Below are positions 61,401 through 64,000 of a DNA stretch of 64,000 nt, piece after piece. The DNA is from Oxyruncus cristatus (lineage: Eukaryota > Chordata > Aves > Passeriformes > Cotingidae). The translations under genes were made by a program, and so were the position numbers. How positions within the stretch are numbered: position 1 is the stretch's first letter; each line of letters begins with the position of its first letter. The DNA lies in assembly GCA_013399855.1 (NCBI GenBank), contig VXAY01002359.1, forward strand, positions 817,776 to 881,775, given 5' to 3'. The notes below the pieces were generated by a model, which was given only the letters and a program-made list of their open reading frames with translations, searched no databases and was not told the DNA's origin.

Positions 61401-64000
61401 ACAGAAGAAAAGAAGCCTCTGCTCCAGAGACCTTTCCATTTTAACCAGAAATAGACAGCCCACATGTAAATAGACAAATCACATCTGTAGAGTACTGACA
61501 ACCTTCACTGCTCCGTTTTAAAATCTCTTGATCCAATTCCCCATGACTCAGTCTCTGCTCACACAATGAGAACATCTTTCTGTCCTGTTGCTTTTGGAGG
61601 CAGAAGGAAAAGAGTAAACCTTTCTCCCTCCTCCCCTTTCCCAAAACACACTTGTGAATTTTCTGGTGGAACATTCTTTTTTTTGAAAAATGAAGGTTTG
61701 TCAAAACAGAAGAGTTTTGAGGAGAAGTGTCAATTTTTTTGACTCTTCAAACCTCAATTTCTTGCCAGTTGAGCTTCTCACAGGCTGAGAAGCGCCAGGG
61801 TCTTAAAAGGTGTGGCTGAATCAGTCTCATCAAAATCTGTTGAACTCTGAGCTGCTTCTCAGCCCACCAGAGAAGCAGCCAAAGCTCCTAGGTGCAAAGT
61901 GAAGCTGGACAACTGATTTTAGCCACTTTTGTTCTACACCCATTAGACGAGAATGTCTGCTTCCAGGAAATTGAGTAGAGTTTCACTTTGATGCAGAAAG
62001 TTTTTCTGGGTTTCTCTTTGTACATGGAAATCTCAACACATCAAGATCTTTCATCATATAAGCAAACATCTAAAGTCATGAAAATGTGATCTTCTAGCTG
62101 TCTACGCCTCAAGGAAGAAGGCAATAGCAAGCACCCTTCCCTTCTCCCAGGACAGAAAAATAACAAACCATCTGTGAGGTCTATGGGTCTATTTTTCCTA
62201 CCTTTAAACAGGGACCGCTGCTGACATAATAATCTTTCAATAGAATGTTTTTCTCTTTAAGCTTTTTTCTCAAATGCACAGTATCTCTTCTCTACATACA
62301 AAATCATTTCTGAACAAAATAACAAATAATACACCTAGGATGGCATTCTCAATACACCAACATTTTTACATCATCAGGACAGATTTGTGCAGTCATTACA
62401 ACATAACTTTGTTCTGAATTAATTTCCAAATATAACTGCATCACACATATAGCAGTTTTGCAGAAGTCACAGGAAACATCCCATCACACAGTGGGTAATA
62501 TCCACAGGCAAAACTTAGCTAAAGCCATTTTGTCCCCTCCCAGAGGCTAGACAAGGTAATTTGCACAACTAGCTTACCTGCACATTTAAAAAGGGACCTG
62601 GGCTGAAGGAAGATGCCCTGCCAAGCTCCTATTTGCCTCCCTGCCAGCACAGCTATTATTTCTCACATTATTTCTGTTACAATGACATCTAAGAGCTCCA
62701 GTCCTTGATGGAGATCCCACTGATACCCAGTGTACAAACACACAGCAAAGGCCAGTCCCCCTGTTGTAATGGAGCCTTGCTTCTGAGCTTGAGGCAAACA
62801 GAGAAACACAGGTTTTTCTGTCTTATATTGATAGTAGCTCCCTGCTGACAGAGAAAGAATCCCAAAACTGACTGTGTTACAAGGTCAAAGTCGGAAAGCA
62901 AGCAAGGAGAAAGAAGTAGGATGATGGCTTTCCTGCTTATGAACAGAAAGGGATTTCTGAGCACTTCCACAAGTATCGGGATAGCTCTGAATACTTGCAG
63001 GAAACAAATAACGTGACCTGGCGGCTTTGTTCACGAGTCACTGTGCACTGCAGTCAGTCAGCTCTACCAAATGCAATGCCATGTATATCCCTAGTGGGAG
63101 CTTCAGATTCACTTCTTGAGTCTGAAGGTTTCTATTTGCAATATTATAAAGCAAGATACCTAGAAGGCCTTTTGATGTGATTAGAAAGGAGATGCAGAGA
63201 GAGCTGAGCGTGAAAGAATGACCAAACCCCATGCTATTTATTTAGTATTGTTACTTTAAAAGATTTTTTGGATGTCCTGTCAAAGCTGATGCAGGAAAAA
63301 AAACCTGTCTTGAGCGCTCCTGAAACTGGCAAAGTGACAAGATCAACTGACAGCGAGGAAAAAGCTTTCAAACGACCATAAATATTTAGGAATAGAATAA
63401 ATGAGCTGTTTTCAGGACTGTTTTAGACAGTAATACTTGTATCTAGACTGGTACAAATACCTCTACTATACACAGAGCTCTTCAATAAAAGACCTGTTTT
63501 TGTTTAAATAGGATTATTAAGTATATTTGATGTTCCATTGCTGTGTGCTACCCAAAGCCTTTGCAACCACAGAGACAGTCAATATTTCCACCTGATCACG
63601 GCATATCAAAGTCGCCTGAGAGAAGCACTTTTCTGGCAACGAGCTCTGTGAAAATGGAGTCTTAAATCTGCACCAAACATCTGAGTCTATTAAAAAAAAC
63701 CCCAAACCACAAGGCTGAGTACAATATAGGGAAATAGTGGGCACACTGTGTCGAGAGTTGGTTTAATCCAGCAAGTACAGAATTAAATGAAATCGGCATC
63801 TTCCCAAGTTAAAGGAGCAAGTGTCGTCAGCATGGAGCAGAGCACTGAAACAGGAGTGACGAGGAATTGGAAGGAAAACTGCTACTCCACTACCCAGCCA
63901 GTAATTCAGTGGACAATACCAGATGATGCAACAGCCCACAGCATTTTGCCTTTTTTTTGTCAGTTTGGATCTATCTCAGATCAGCAATGGCCAGAAACAG
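58441..64000. other. Non-coding DNA, no recognised gene
   Basis: Composition is AT-rich with scattered short frames. The longest is 123 codons on the minus strand at 60648-61019. That frame runs into a pyrimidine-rich TTTAG, which could be an acceptor, but it has no recognised domain. Apart from the hairpin cluster at 61.77-61.88 kb, nothing stands out. Confidence 0.5.
61773..61879. repeat. Cluster of related hairpins built from GCTTCTC/GAGAAGC
   Basis: Hairpin 1: GCTTCTCA at 61773-61780 pairs with TGAGAAGC at 61786-61793 over a 5-base loop. Hairpin 2: GCTGCTTCTC at 61851-61860 pairs with GAGAAGCAGC at 61870-61879 over a 9-base loop. In addition, GGCTGAGAAGC at 61783-61793 is the exact inverse of GCTTCTCAGCC at 61854-61864, so the two hairpins can also pair with each other. 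The core contains nGAAn-type units like those of heat-shock elements, though the spacing is not canonical. Confidence 0.65.

Noticed and set aside
1..64000. Search for CRISPR arrays, tRNA genes, rRNA, bacterial operons and insertion sequences
   Set aside because: No regularly spaced repeats, no B-box (GGTTCGAATCC-type) with cloverleaf, and no dense same-strand genes were seen. Composition and repeats are those of a vertebrate nuclear genome.

Overview
The window looks like vertebrate, most likely avian, nuclear DNA. It is AT-rich, CpG-depleted and almost free of long open frames. Its only classic CpG island is interrupted by an assembly gap. Mobile DNA is sparse and very old: one decayed CR1-type LINE 3' end and a pair of strongly diverged LTR-like repeats. 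No Alu, L1 or B1-type elements were seen. There is no prokaryotic gene organisation. The bird assignment is an inference from repeat type, repeat density and composition, because no gene could be named.

Layout. Bases 1-13.7 kb are AT-rich non-coding DNA with low-complexity tracts, a small CpG-dense patch (about 3.0-3.15 kb) and an overlapping double palindrome (13.29 kb). Bases 13.74-14.87 kb are a promoter-type CpG island with an E-box, GC boxes and a 475-base N gap. Bases 15-38.6 kb are mostly intron-like or intergenic, with two isolated exon-like open blocks (15.84-16.04 and 23.99-24.20 kb) and an 11-base N gap next to a 47-base poly-T run (31.66-31.72 kb). Bases 38.6-44.9 kb are bounded by two diverged copies of one LTR-like repeat in the same orientation, possibly a decayed ERVL-like provirus. 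A minus-strand frame with a membrane segment lies inside it.

Bases 44.9-57.3 kb hold a GC-richer minus-strand terminal-exon candidate (47.68-48.07 kb). They also hold the most gene-like signal of the window: four plus-strand open blocks (50.08-52.41 kb) with plausible splice sites and mutually compatible phases. These end in a stop codon and are followed by a possible poly(A) signal. Two local tandem duplications follow at 53.2 and 54.0 kb. Bases 57.3-58.4 kb are the CR1 relic. Bases 58.5-64 kb are unremarkable except for a cluster of related hairpins at 61.77-61.88 kb.

No complete protein-coding gene was recognised and no function could be assigned. The exon candidates rest only on open frames and splice-like signals seen by eye, so they need RNA or comparative evidence.
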